From Epiperipatus broadwayi (taxonomy: Eukaryota; Onychophora; Udeonychophora; Euonychophora; Peripatidae): DNA of 64,000 nt. The translations under genes and the position numbers were made by a program. The stretch is taken from NCBI GenBank assembly GCA_028023455.1, contig JAQFVV010000029.1, forward strand, positions 10,582,644-10,646,643, given 5' to 3'. Shown here piece after piece: positions 1 through 10,626 of this stretch; the first letter of the stretch is position 1; the number at the start of each line of letters is the position of its first letter. The notes under the pieces are model-generated. The model had not been told where the DNA came from. It made no database searches and saw nothing but the letters and a program-made list of their open reading frames with translations.

Positions 1-1327
1 AAATACATGTTTTAGTAAAATTACTCATTCTATACTCTATCTAAAATCCATAAGAACCATGTTCCTTTAAATCCTATAATCAATTCTAGAAATTCAATAT
101 GTCAACATTTATCAAGTTTTTAGTCCTTTGATTCTAAGCACTTTATGGAATTAATCAAAAACAGGAAGTTGAAATAATGACATATCAGTAAACATTGTCT
201 ATAGTAAGGAAAAGATTAAATAAGGATAATAGTTTATAAACCAGAATAACTATTCCTATTAACAGTATAATAAAACTGTTATATATTCTATATAATCACA
301 GCATACTTTCAATATAATGCAGAATTCCACCAATAAAATAAAAAAATGACTATAGGTTAGCCATTGTCACTTTCTGATTAGCAACATTTACATGGAGAAA
401 TGTAAAACCAAGGTTATAAATATTACTCCATTTCAACCAAAAGTCTGTTGCTATATCTGACACATTTTTGCATGACAGTATGGTGAAGCATTATTATACA
501 GTCTGCATGTCTAAAGTGACATTCTTATTGACTGTATTGTCTTTGCAAGATCACAAGCATGTTCTCCCTGTCACATTATTAATACATATATCTCAATCAT
601 ATTTGCACAAAAAATAGAATTGGAGTCAAAATTAATGCATAGAGTTCTAAGATAAAAATGTGCTTGCACAAACATACAATTATTTTATCACAGTTAAACA
701 AAGAGATGAGTGTGGTACAAGAGACTCGTTTTACTGAGCTCTGCATTAACCTTCAGTCACTCAAGTTAAAATAGAAAAGTAAGATAAAAAATATGAGAAT
801 AAAAGAAAAAGCACAGATAAAAGAAAGAAAAAAAGTTATTATCAAAAAAATTATCTAACCTTCAGAGATATTTTAACTTGCAAGATGACAGAGAATATTT
901 TGTCAGGTGTTGCTTATTTTCTACTTGTAGCTAATTCTTAATATATGTTAGACATTTTACTAATGACTACCTGAGATCTCTGTTACCTGATTTCAGTACT
1001 AAACAATAATTAATTAATCTGTGTTGAACATGAGCCCTATATTTGAAAACATCCTACATTCAGATTACAGATAAGACAGATCATATGCTAATCTCTTTGC
1101 CATGAGATTTTTCTTTATGTCAATCTACTTTTTTATATATATTATTGAATACTTAATTGAAACAGCTGCTATAGAGAGGGAAAATATACTCAGTAAAAAA
1201 CTTCATTCATTGAACATCTAATATTTTACTAAGAGAAATATTACCTTTTGCGTCAAGCAATAAATCATCAACTTAAAAAAAAAATATTTAAGTTCCAATA
1301 GAATAATTATTAATTAAAACTGAGTAT

Positions 1328-1591
1328 TAAACAAGGCAAAACTCTCTCCATACTGTAGTGCCACCCTGTGCCAATCAGAGTAATCAATGGATGCCAGAAG
1401 GCTTGTGCATAAAATCCCTATCTAATGCCTACTCATCCAATATCCCCAGACTAGTTTCTGGCTTGTGGCCATCAACATCCATTGATTACTCTGATTGGCA
1501 CAGGGTGGCACTACTGTACGGAGAGAATTTTGCCTTGTTTAATAACAATTATGTGCTAGTATGAGCTAGTGATCATGTGATGCTTAGTGGT
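1328..1591. mobile_element. Ribozyme foldback family, short copy with 14-bp target duplication
   Basis: The arms from 1328 and up to about 1543 are inverted copies of each other (TAAACAAGGCAAAACTC against GCCTTGTTTA). The centre of the family, with the ribozyme boxes, has been lost. The tail continues past the arm through GTGATCATGTGATGCTTAG to about 1591. The direct repeat TTAAAACTGAGTAT flanks the whole unit at 1314-1327 and 1592-1605. This fixes the true ends of the family and shows that the tail is part of the mobile unit. A duplication this long suggests insertion by target-primed reverse transcription. Confidence 0.8.
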
Positions 1592-1800
1592 TTAAAACTG
1601 AGTATGTAACAACTAAAAAAAATGTTTCTACTTTAAAATAAATTGAGCAAGGATTTTTAAAATTATTTCTACCAATTGTCTATGAAACAAAATAATTCTA
1701 AATAATTAATATTATTATATATTTAAAAAAACACTGAGGAATATTTTAAATTTAAAATAAACTGGCATATTTAGTATTAAAAAAATTTCTTAATATGATA

Positions 1801-1975
1801 GTTGAAATTAAATTGAAAGGCTGCAAACCTCTTGCACTTATTATAATACTTAACTGACAGCCAATCAGGTGTTATGATGGCTGTCTGAATAATGTAAACA
1901 CAAGACAGATAATTTTACAAGAAAAGGGTGATCCACCAGCGCGAGAGGTTTGCAGCCTTTCAATTTAATTTCAAC
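1801..1975. mobile_element. Mariner-type MITE, 175 bp
   Basis: Terminal inverted repeats of about 34 bp (GTTGAAATTAAATTGAAAGG onward, through GCTGCAAACCTCT) with TA on both sides (1799-1800 and 1976-1977). The TA duplication and small size fit a non-autonomous Tc1/mariner element. The interior has no coding sequence. Confidence 0.75.
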
Positions 1976-2167
1976 TAACTGTCTGCACTTTATAAAATAA
2001 ATATTATTTAATATAAAAGGTAAATTAGAAATAAGTTCATACATCAATTCTACTGCCATAAATTATTCTGTTTTCAATAGAGAGATGTAAATTATTTATT
2101 GGTTTTAATAGGAAACATTATTCACATTATCATCATTTCATATGCGTACACAGGTTGTTAATAACAG

Positions 2168-2511
2168 TAGCAAATTCTCCATACAGCAGTGCCACCAAGT
2201 CCAAGCCTTCATAATCAATGGATGCAAGAAGGTTTGTGCATAAAATCCCTATCTAGTGCCTACTAATCTAATATCCCAGACTAGTTTCTAGTTTGTGGCT
2301 TCATTGGTGAGGAACCTTAGATCTTAAGACCTAAGTAAAATGTTCTCAAATCTAAAGCTCCTCGCTGATGAAAGCCACAAGCTAAAAACTAGTCTGAGGA
2401 TATTGGATGAGTAGGCAATAGATAGGTATTTATGCACAAACCTTCTTGCATCCATTGATTACAAAAGTGTGCACTTGATGGCACTACTCTATGGAGTTTT
2501 CTACTGTAAGA
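2168..2511. mobile_element. Ribozyme foldback family, diverged copy
   Basis: Inverted arms start near AATTCTCCATACAG and end near TATGGAGTTTTCTA. Both carry the family's internal landmarks, such as AATCAATGGATGC and the ACTAGTTT or ACTAGTCT box. The right arm keeps a nearly complete hammerhead fold (separate entry). The left arm has changes in the CUGANGA box. No clear target duplication was found. Confidence 0.75.
2359..2400 (+). ncRNA. Hammerhead ribozyme, one core change
   Basis: Parts in order: stem I UCCUCG, box CUGAUGA (2365-2371), stem II around GCC and GCU, then AAAAC in place of GAAAC, palindrome ACUAGU, cleavage site GUC (ends 2394), stem I UGAGGA. All six stem I positions pair, counting one G-U. 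The conserved G12 is A, so I expect little or no activity. Confidence 0.55.
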
Positions 2512-2697
2512 AACCTTATTGTTATATTGAGGGAAATATCTTCTCTCAAGATTTGTTCTACATTTTAATAAAATTAGTCTACTAAAGTAAATTTTTACTA
2601 ATTAAAAAAACTTATAGATATTTAGCAAATATACACTACCAGGAATTAGTTTGTTAATATATTGATATTTCTGTTTTAATAGTGAAATATTAGTCCA

Positions 2698-2769
2698 GCG
2701 TTGGTGGACTAGTGGTTAGCATAGCTGCCTTCCAAGTAGCTGGCCCGGGTTCGCTTCCTGGTCAATGCA
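2698..2769 (+). tRNA. tRNA-Gly(TCC)-like sequence, probably pseudogene or SINE head
   Basis: 72 nt, the length of animal tRNA-Gly. The acceptor stem GCGTTGG pairs with TCAATGC (two G-U pairs). The anticodon arm GCTGC-CTTCCAA-GTAGC is fully paired with anticodon TCC. The T stem CCGGG/CCTGG is paired. Damage: the D stem (GACT against GCAT) has two mismatches, and the usual A58 of the T loop is C (TTCGCTT). No CCA or intron. No clear T-run terminator follows; the AT-rich downstream could be a SINE body. Confidence 0.6.
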
Positions 2770-3321
2770 TTTGACATATGAAAAAAAAAGTGAATTATTA
2801 TCATGTTGGTTTATTGATTGGTCAGAATATTGTCTCTTGGTATTCTGATTATCAGTTTTTGGGGTTATCCATCACATACATTCAGAAAAACTTTCACATC
2901 AAATATGTAACAGTCACAATATATATATAATTTTGCCACATTTATATATTTTAAAAGAACATTTTTATGACATAAGTTCTTAAATCTGTGTTTATATTAC
3001 AAATGCATTCAACTATTCAAAGATCAAACTGATTTTAAACTTGTAAATTCTTTTCTAGAATAATTATAAAATTCATACATTAAAAGCCAGATAATTGTTG
3101 AAGAATTAACTTCTAGTTCTTGTAGACTACTTTTGTGGTTGATAATAAATGTTGTAATCAGTCAAATAAGTTTTAGTATTTTTTTTTATAGATATAATTA
3201 TTATTACAATTTTTTGATTATAAAATATCTACTTCCTTTTAAAAATACAAAATAATCATACAAATAATTAGTTTTAACAATAATACTAAAAATTTAACAT
3301 TTTCAGAATAATAAAACTCAC

Positions 3322-3437
3322 TTATTGTCCACCATCTTGTTGTCTGATAAACTATCATTATAGTCTGTACTCCAAAGCTGAAAGAATACATCTACAGTGT
3401 GTATTTGGATTATATCTGGAGGAAGTTTTATGACTGC
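3322..3437 (-). CDS. Internal exon, PX-like host gene (end of PX domain)
   Basis: A 116-nt minus-strand exon runs from acceptor TTTTATTTTTAG to donor GTGAGT. It begins in phase 0, as required by the exon at 13480-13395, and codes for AVIKLPPDIIQIHTVDVFF, then QLWSTDYNDSLSDNK and MVDN, ending two bases into a codon. The run of K-L-P-P, an interval of hydrophobic and polar residues, then V-x-x-F-F is the usual end of a PX domain, where the last helix packs on the fold. What follows (acidic, Ser and Asp rich) looks like an interdomain linker. SH3 domains would be expected further downstream, outside the window, if this is a p47phox or Tks type adaptor. That is inference. Confidence 0.7.
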
Positions 3438-4049
3438 CTAAAAATAAAATTATTTTAAAAATATAAATTATATTTGATTGTACAAACATAAATGCTACTA
3501 ATAATTTATATCTATGTTATAAAACTGTAAACGGACAATTCATCCATGAGTCATCAGTATAAATGTTTATATTTAATTTCTCTTTTTCAGAAAATCTCTA
3601 AAAATAAAGCAGTTGTTTATTTCTAAAGAAGCCATGATTTTATGACATCTTGTGAAATGAAAGATAACGTTCAATTAATTGATTCTATTTATTATTCATA
3701 AAGGTTGTTAGAAATGAGATTTGTCTCTTATCTTTATTTGATTGATTATGAATTCAAATCAATAATGCCTTTTTTACATCTGTCTTGAGTTTGAACTTTG
3801 AACTCTACTCGTAATTCCAGAATTTGTCACAAATCAAGCCTTATCAAAACATGAGAGAATAAACAGATGCTTTATTCTTTAATGTCAAAAAGAAAAGGTA
3901 AGTATATGCAATTATATTGACGATTCACAATGCTTTTTTTTTATAAATGGAAAATTTTGTAAAAAAAACTCAACCATAGGTATATGTATATTATACTTTT
4001 TTTAAAATACATATAGAACAAATATATTTTTTCTATTTCTTTTAAATAG

Positions 4050-4475
4050 AATCAAAATCAAATTTCATCAATATACTAAATTATGCAAACCTGAAAATTG
4101 CTTTAAAATATTAACAGATTTTGAAGATAATTTAAACTTGAATGAAATCTGTAAGAAAATAAATGCGCTATTAAGAATTGCTGCAAGATAGCTGATAGAA
4201 AAAAAGACCTGCAATTCGCTTGTAAAATTTTAACTAAGGCAAAAAAGAAAAATGAAAATGTTTAAAAATGATCAACTAAGAAATGAATTTCTAGAAATTT
4301 GTAGTATGAAAAAAGATAATGATGATATAAAGAAATTTAACTTGATTTATTAAGAAAAACTATAAAAAAGAATAAAAATATCAAAAGTGTAGAGCAACAT
4401 CATAGTATCAAAAGAAAAGTTGTCTCAGAAATAAAAAGAGAACACTATTACTAAAAATGGGGGGGGGGGCAACAA
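4050..4475 (+). pseudogene. Old RTE-type LINE fragment
   Basis: Broken frames match, in order, the region before and within the start of the 38-kb reverse transcriptase: FEDNLNLNE, KKINALLRIAA, then a stretch corresponding to KNVKQH and IRKK before ITKK. Many stops and indels. It ends at an 11-G run (4459-4469), next to the remnant of a Penelope end. Confidence 0.55.
4459..4469 (+). repeat. Poly-G run
   Basis: Eleven consecutive G in AT-rich DNA. Similar short G runs occur near 22139 and 31524. No function suggested. Confidence 0.9.
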
Positions 4476-4631
4476 CTATATAATAATAACAAATAAGAAC
4501 TACATTTAGAATAACATAAATTGCCCAACATTTTAAATGAATGTGAAAAAAAAATCACATAGGGTCTAATTGTGCATAGCAAGACATTTCTCATTCAATT
4601 TGATATATATGGAATATGTAAAAATTAAATT

Positions 4632-4800
4632 CTGCCTAACACTATACTAGCAATTAAAAATAAAATAGAAATTCATAAAATACTACAATACTATCCAAAA
4701 CAACAAAACTGATGAAACCATGGTTGTGGAAAAAATTTAGTAAAATTTTGTTGTTTTGGATAATATTGTAGTGTTTTATGAATTTTATAGAATATATAGG
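4632..4800. mobile_element. Penelope-like element end, foldback fragment
   Basis: TGCCTAACACTATACTAGCA matches in inverse the sequence just past the 48.7-kb Penelope copy. GATGAAACCATGGTTGTG and TAAAATTTTG match its 3' region directly. The outer parts, from about 4669 to 4788, are inverted repeats (TAAAATACTACAATACTATCC against its complement). The loop contains CTGATGA and GGAAAA, and the stem directly flanks CTGATGA as in a ribozyme, but stem III cannot be drawn well. Confidence 0.5.
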
Positions 4801-5149
4801 ATTACTAAGATTCTAGATACTTATGTAACAGATTGAAAGAAAGAAATATACTTTTTTTTTTTTTGCATTTTGGAATACATGTTTTATTTTATAAATTTTT
4901 ATATTTTTGTTGAAATTTTTTCAACATCAATTTTAAACATTTAGCATCTTGACTTTAATGCCTAGGCAAAAAAAAAAAAAATGACAATTTATTTTTCCTA
5001 ATATGCTACAAAGTTATTGATATTCATTTTTCTTAAAAACTATTTTCATGATATGTGTTTTCCTATGTTTGCATCATTATTATTAATAATATTATTTTAC
5101 TCTTATTTATGAGTCACTGAGACTCTTGTTTTTTTTACAGGGTACAAAT

Positions 5150-5420
5150 GTATCAAGGTATACCTCCAAATAATCATGATATATAGCAGTAAAAATTCGG
5201 GCTGCAAGAAATGCACTTGTGCAGTTAATGACCTTATTTTTATTTTTTTTATCTTATTCAGATAAATAATTCAAATTTTAAAAAACTCTATGATTTCAAA
5301 CCTAGACTAACTCACTTGCATAACTATATAGATCTGACACCAGATCAATTTCTACATATTTTTGAAACATCCATTCTATAACAACAACTAATAATAATAA
5401 TAATAATAATTAATTTTTCA
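5150..5420. mobile_element. Old relative of the ribozyme foldback family, fragment
   Basis: Contains CTAACTCACTTGCATAACTA and flanking sequence that matches in inverse the block at 12680-12760, and ATAGATCTGACACCAGATC. No ribozyme boxes remain. Followed by an (AAT)n run near 5388-5410. Confidence 0.4.
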
Positions 5421-5859
5421 ACTGCTCCACTATTTTCCATCTGATATGAAAACATCTTTGAATCGTATATTTTAAGTTGATCTACCTAACTATCTTGAAA
5501 AGAAATATTTAAAAAATCAACTGTTATAGAATTTATTAAAAATTTCCAAGAAACCATTAATTGATTTCATCAGATTGTTGTAACTAATAATAAATAATTA
5601 TTATGATCAAAAGAACTTTTAAAATTCATCTCTAGGTGCTAATGGATCTTTTCTACAATCTCCATTATTTCATGTGTTTTATACTGCATGGGACAAACTT
5701 TCAATAACACCTATGAACTTTATTTAAAAGTAGAACTTAATCGGCAGATCGGTAATTGGCTACATCAGAAATTTATTTTGAACTTCACCACCACAGAAAT
5801 AGATCACTATATCATGGTATAAGGGATAAATTTAAATAGTTTTTCAATTTTTGATTGAA

Positions 5860-7352
5860 ATGTTTGTTCATTCATTTCTTTTTGTCTTTCATTTGGAAAA
5901 CATACTCTTCATTTTTTCATCCTCAGTAGAAATTCAAAAATTTCTTCTTAGAGATTTTGAATTATCAACATCTTCTGAGCTGTCAAATGTCCATCTCTTT
6001 ATTTCCTCTACCATATCCTCTTTTTGAAATTTCATTTTGAATCTAAAAAAGATGATAAGCATAAGGATTTGTTTTCCATATATGCTGAAAATCTTTTCTT
6101 CATTGAAACACTACTGTGGTATAAATTCCACTAGAACTTGTGCTCTTTGCTTTTAACAAGAACAAATTCAGTCTCTATTACAGGAATTATTAAAGATGAT
6201 GTGGTTTCTCATTTTTTGGCTTCCAGAGTAATTTCTTCAAATGGTTTTAAAAGTAGAACAATTTTATCAATGAAAGATCACTGATAAGGCTCAACATAAG
6301 AATTACATTGTCCATAGCATATGTGACAAGGGCTTTTGGCTGTTCCAAATTTCTTTCCAACATGTAGTATGTAGAATTCCAGTGAGTATGAAAATCTTGA
6401 ATTAATCTGTGTTTCTATAAACCTAACTTGTCTTCCAAATCTTCCAATTTGTTTTAAGCTAAAGCAGAATGATTAAAATGTGTGACAATATTTCTATTAG
6501 CTGTGATTATAGTTTTTACAGCTTGTTGAGAAAATATGCATTCATTAAGTATGAACTGCATTGTATGTATAAAGCATGGTAATGCCTCTAAGTTGCAATT
6601 CCTGATTCCAGATACCATATTTGCTCCAGAATCTCTCAGTACTAAGAATAACTTATCACTTATTAAGTTATACTGTTCAAGAACATTATTTATTGTTCAC
6701 TGATTTATGTAACTGTGCAGGGAATCTTCAAAGGGAATAATTTTCAAAACAGCTCTTTCTTGCTGAAACTGATCATTCAACTAGTAGCCCGGTACACTTA
6801 AAAAAAGGAGAATTGTTTGTAGTTATTGTCCAAATATCAGTGGTTAGAAAAATATATTTTGCATCATCAATAGATTTCTTAATTTTTGACTGAGCTTTTT
6901 GAAATAGATCAGGGATGATATTATCAGAAAAATATTTTCTGCTGGGAATATTGTAATGAAAAGTAAGTTTTTTAAATAATCTTTGAAATTCTAAATCAGA
7001 TACAACAGATTATGGTTGTATATCTACTGCTATCATTTCTCTAATCAAATAATGAACTTCTTTGGATCATTGATCATTTATATGCCACAATTTTTTCTTC
7101 TCTAATACTTGAGTTAAAGTAACTTGCCTTAGTGTATGTGTTTCCATTGTTACTGATGAACATCTATCTTCTTTGATTTTTTTTCTCATCTTTCCAGTTT
7201 CTTTTAAAATTTTTATGATATTTTTTGAGATAATTTATCATCTTTGTGGCTGTAAAAGTTTTAGCATTTTTTCTACCTCTTGACATTAAAGCATTACATA
7301 AATTGCACTTTGAAAACCTCTCATTTTTGTCTGTCTTGAAAAATTTCCACAC
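5860..7352 (-). pseudogene. hAT-family (ZBED-like) transposase, decayed
   Basis: Read on the minus strand, it starts with a BED zinc finger: WKFFKTDKNERFSKCNLC, an intervening basic stretch, then YLKKYH, which supply the two Cys and the His of the finger (7352 down to about 7215). After several stops, the segment FLTTDIWTITTNN (about 6850-6815) matches the hAT catalytic-core motif with its conserved Asp and Trp. Near 6250 is LLKPFEEITLEAKK followed by TTSSLIIPVI, a typical stretch of ZBED4-type transposases. Many frameshifts and stops show it is dead. It would have cut and pasted DNA of its own family. The C-terminal dimerisation part was not recognised and terminal repeats were not found. 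Confidence 0.75.
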
Positions 7353-7464
7353 AATAACTGAAAGCCATGACAGATTGGGATTTAAAAAAGTTTTTAAAAA
7401 ATAATAAATGAATCTGAAAAAGAAAATAGTTTGATATTAAAACTAATTTTATTGTTATAGAATT

Positions 7465-7672
7465 TCATCATCATCAACTATTATCAATCCACTGCAGGAT
7501 GAAGGTCTCTCCAAGTTCAATCCATCTTCTCTAATCTTTAGCTTCTCTTCTCCATATCACTCCTGCACATTTCTTATTTCATCTATTCATCTCACATGTG
7601 GTCTCTTTCTGGGTCTTTTACAATCTCTTGGAATCCAGTTTAAGATTTCAATTGTCTATCTACTATCATAAG
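7465..7672 (-). pseudogene. RTE-type LINE 3' end fragment
   Basis: On the minus strand, about 200 bp closely follow the last codons of the 38-kb element (WIPRDCKRP onward to LQWID) and stop in a (GAT)n tail. The 5' end is truncated, as usual for LINE insertions. It confirms the 3' end and tail type of the family. Confidence 0.8.
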
Positions 7673-7958
7673 TATATTTGCTCCTTCTGAAACAATAAAG
7701 GATTATAGATTCTTGATAAGGTGTTTTAAGATATAAATTTTAAATAAAATATGTTTTATAAACAATGCATATGCTTTTCAAAGAAAACTAAAAACCAGCT
7801 AATAGCTCTTCTAACCAATTATTACAATAAAATAAATGAGTATGATAGCTGTACAATCTTTTAATAATTCATCTATAGACCTCATAGATAAGGATGTTTT
7901 AGGTTCAGATGCATATAAAGATTATTACATACACATTTAGTAATACACTAGATACAAC

Positions 7959-8109
7959 TAGGGTTGCCAGACATCCTTATTTAGCAGGACATTTCCTGAT
8001 TTTTCATGATTTTGTGCTGCATCCTCAAACATATACATAGAACTATTAAAAAAATTTATGAAGCATCCTGATTTTTTTTTTGTATCCTGGATAAAAATCT
8101 GGCAACCTA
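7959..8109. mobile_element. hAT MITE, 151 bp
   Basis: Ends TAGGGTTGCCAGA and TCTGGCAACCTA are inverted copies. Flanks GATACAAC and AATATAAT differ only by three transitions, consistent with an aged 8-bp duplication. No coding sequence. Confidence 0.75.
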
Positions 8110-8784
8110 AATATAATGATACCTATACACTTCACTTAATTTATTCATAGCAACAGCTCACATCTCAAATCAATTTTATCCATTGAATTAAATGTATATA
8201 GAATTAATTTGTTCTGGTATTCAGAATATATATTTATTTAAGTTTTATTTGTTTATGCATATAAAAATGGAAAAAATAAATTAAAATAGCCTTAATTTTA
8301 TAAATACTTTTATTATATATATATATATGTTTGCATTCAATTCTCAACAACAAGAACCTGTCTAAAGACTGTTTAGTTTTTTTAGATTCTCACAATATAA
8401 TGGCAGGGTATTATTGGTGTAAGAAAGACCTCCCAAAAAATAGCTACTGGGCATTTAACAGTATTTAATAATCAGCTGATAATGGTTTGCTGATTAATTG
8501 GTAATCAGGTATTTTGTTTATCAGTGCAACTGTTTAAAAACATAATGCTATATAAATAAATAATCCTTATGTTTAATATTTCATCTAATAATGATGTATC
8601 ATAAATTGTAAAAATTTCACAAGCGTCATTCATTAAAAATATAGTAAAATGAATTTAAAGTGATTAATATCTTAAACAGAGCAAAACTCTCCATACAGTA
8701 TTGCCACCTGTGCTAAACAGAGTAATCAATGGATGCCAGAAGGCTTGTGCATAAAATCCCTATCTAATGCCTACTCATCCAATA

Positions 8785-8826
8785 TCCCCAGACTAGTTTC
8801 TGGCTTGTGGACTTCGTCAGTGAGGA
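8785..8826 (-). ncRNA. Hammerhead ribozyme, minus strand
   Basis: On the minus strand: UCCUCA, CUGACGA, stem II loop region, GAAAC, palindromic ACUAGU, cleavage after GUC, UGGGGA. Stem I pairs at six positions including one U-G. Stem II is weakened by one mismatch (GUC against GCC). It is sense to the host gene's intron. Confidence 0.7.
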
Positions 8827-9399
8827 GCTTTGGATTTGAGAGCACTGCATCTAGATCTTAGGATCTAATACAACCCTTTAGCAACCACCTTTTATCTCTA
8901 CTTTACTACAAAACTATGAGAATGAAATTGAAAACACAAAAAATATTTTCAATCTAAGCTCAATAGCCAGAAACTAGTCTGGGGATATTGGATGAGTAGG
9001 CATTAGATAGGGATTTTATGCACAAGCCTTCTGGCATCCATTGATTACTCTGTTTAGCACAGGTGGCAATACTGTATGGAGAGTTTTGCTCTGTTTATCA
9101 ACAATTAATGTGCTAGTATAGGAAATGTGATCATGTGATGCTTAATGGTTTAACACCAATCCTGCCTAGTAGGATAGTGGTGGCTATGGTTGTAAAAGAG
9201 CCAAAGACACCATAATGTATGGGTGCTGAACTGAGTTCAGACCCATATGACTATATAAGCTATTGAGCTTAGATTGAAAATATTTTTTGTGTTTTTAATT
9301 TCATTCTCATAGTTTTGTAGTTAAGTAGAGATAAAAGGTGGTTGCTAGAGGGTTGCATTAGATCCTAAGATCTAGATGCAGTGCTCTCAGATCCAAAGC

Positions 9400-9441
9400 T
9401 CCTCACTGACGAAGGCCACAAGCCAGAAACTAGTCTGGGGA
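9400..9441 (+). ncRNA. Hammerhead ribozyme, all core boxes intact
   Basis: UCCUCA (9400-9405), CUGACGA (9406-9412), stem II GGC-CACAA-GCC, GAAAC (9426-9430), ACUAGU self-complementary stem III, GUC with cleavage expected after 9435, then UGGGGA (9436-9441), which pairs with the first segment. Position 7 of the box is free in known hammerheads, so C is allowed. The tiny stem III would work best as a dimer. Confidence 0.8.
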
Positions 9442-10169
9442 TATTGGATGAGTAGGCATTAGATAGGGATTTTATGCACAAGCCTTCTGTCATCCATTGA
9501 TTACTCTGTTTAGCACAGGTGGCAATACTGTATGGAGAGTTTTGCTCTGTTTATCAACAATTAATGTGCTAGTATAGGAAATGTGATCATGTGATGCTTA
9601 GTGATTAATATCTTCACATTCCCATTTCTAAATATTTAAGATTTGCCTATACATATATGCTTAGGTTAAAAAAATAGAGTGAATTCATTCTATCTTTTCA
9701 AAATACTTTATATTGTGTTTGGGAGAGTATTCATTAAGTGTTTAAATCTAAAGAACGCATGTGTAGTGGAGTGATCTCTAATTATTATTACAGTTTAAAA
9801 ACATAGCACTATATAAATAAATAACTTGTTATATATGTTTATTATTATTAATTATTATTATTATTATGAAAATATGTTTCAGCATTATCTAAGGGCATAC
9901 AAGTATGAAAAGCAGGCATATGCATTTATTTAATAATATATAATTATATTACATACAGCACATTTATTTTGTATGAAAGAATTAATGTTGGATGAATAAA
10001 ATTTAATTGAACAAAGATTATATAGGGTTAAAAAAATTTAATTTTTGATAACTATTTTTTAAACAGCAAAACTCTCCATACAGTATTGCCACCTGTGCTA
10101 AACAGAGTAATCAATGGATGCCAGAAGGCATGTGCATAAAATCCCTATCTAATGCCTACTCATCCAATA

Positions 10170-10211
10170 TCCCCAGACTAGTTTCTGGCTTGTGGCCTTC
10201 GTCAGTTAGGA
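10170..10211 (-). ncRNA. Hammerhead ribozyme, minus strand
   Basis: CUGACGA, GGC-CACAA-GCC, GAAAC, ACUAGU and GUC are all present on the minus strand. Stem I is UCCUAA with UGGGGA, with one mismatch at its second pair. Sense to the host gene. Confidence 0.7.
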
Positions 10212-10250
10212 GCTTTGGACTGCATCTAAGATCTATATGCAGTCCAAAGC

Positions 10251-10292
10251 TCCTCACTGACGAAGGCCACAAGCCAGAAACTAGTCTGGGGA
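10251..10292 (+). ncRNA. Hammerhead ribozyme, all core boxes intact
   Basis: UCCUCA, CUGACGA (10257-10263), GGC-CACAA-GCC, GAAAC, ACUAGU, GUC with cleavage expected after 10286, then UGGGGA. Identical in every box to the copy at 9400. It lies in the right arm of the palindrome. Confidence 0.8.
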
Positions 10293-10626
10293 TATTGGAT
10301 GAGTAGGCATTAGATAGGGATTTTATGCACATGCCTTCTGGCATCCATTGATTACTCTGTTTAGCACAGGTGGCAATACTGTATGGAGAGTTTTGCTGTT
10401 TATCAACAATTAATGTGCTAGTATAGGAAATGTGATCATGTGATGCTTAATGGTTTAACTATTTTTTATATACTTACAATATGTTTTCAATGATGAAGTA
10501 AATTTTAGTGCTAAAATATTTTTTTAGGTGAGAGTTTCTTATTGAAATATTAGGTGTGTTCTAAAAATTTATGTAGATAATGTTTTATTTTTAAAAATAG
10601 TAGCTATCATTCACATGTATATTTTA

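Larger units (their letters stand above)
1..3321. other. Intron or downstream region of host gene, repeat-filled
   Basis: AT-rich sequence with no exon I can support. It contains foldback copies at 1.3 and 2.2 kb, a mariner-type MITE at 1.8 kb and a tRNA-Gly-like sequence at 2.7 kb. The first 1.3 kb shows nothing recognisable. Confidence 0.5.
8674..9599. mobile_element. Ribozyme foldback family, long composite copy with 456-bp tandem unit
   Basis: One insertion is bounded by the 15-bp direct repeat AGTGATTAATATCTT (8659-8673 and 9600-9614). From left to right it has an inverted arm with a minus-strand hammerhead, a central part, a partial plus-strand unit that keeps the cleavage site at 8979/8980, then a complete plus-strand unit whose cleavage site is at 9435/9436. 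The two sites are 456 bp apart, so the plus-strand part is a head-to-tail dimer cut at ribozyme sites. The stretch between holds the tail motif GTGATCATGTGATGCTTA followed directly by the unit's other end. No protein frame is present, so the copy is non-autonomous. Confidence 0.85.
10062..10455. mobile_element. Ribozyme foldback family, near-perfect palindrome with two ribozymes
   Basis: Two arms of about 165 bp are almost exact inverted copies and meet at GATCTA near 10230. The start is AACAGCAAAACTCTCC and the tail ends GTGATCATGTGATGCTTAA, TGGTT. The direct repeat TAACTATTTTTTA flanks it at 10049-10061 and 10456-10468. Each arm carries a hammerhead, on opposite strands. The near identity of the arms suggests recent origin or gene conversion. 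Confidence 0.85.

Noticed and set aside
1358-1564. 68-codon frame at the 1.3-kb repeat
   Set aside because: Lies wholly in the foldback copy and its tail. Non-coding repeat.
9841-9870. ATT microsatellite and other A/T runs as regulatory sites
   Set aside because: Common low-complexity DNA in this window; no specific signal.
10118-10306. Two identical 62-codon frames on opposite strands (10118-10306 and 10156-10344)
   Set aside because: They are the two arms of the foldback element read through; the shared peptide is a by-product of the palindrome.
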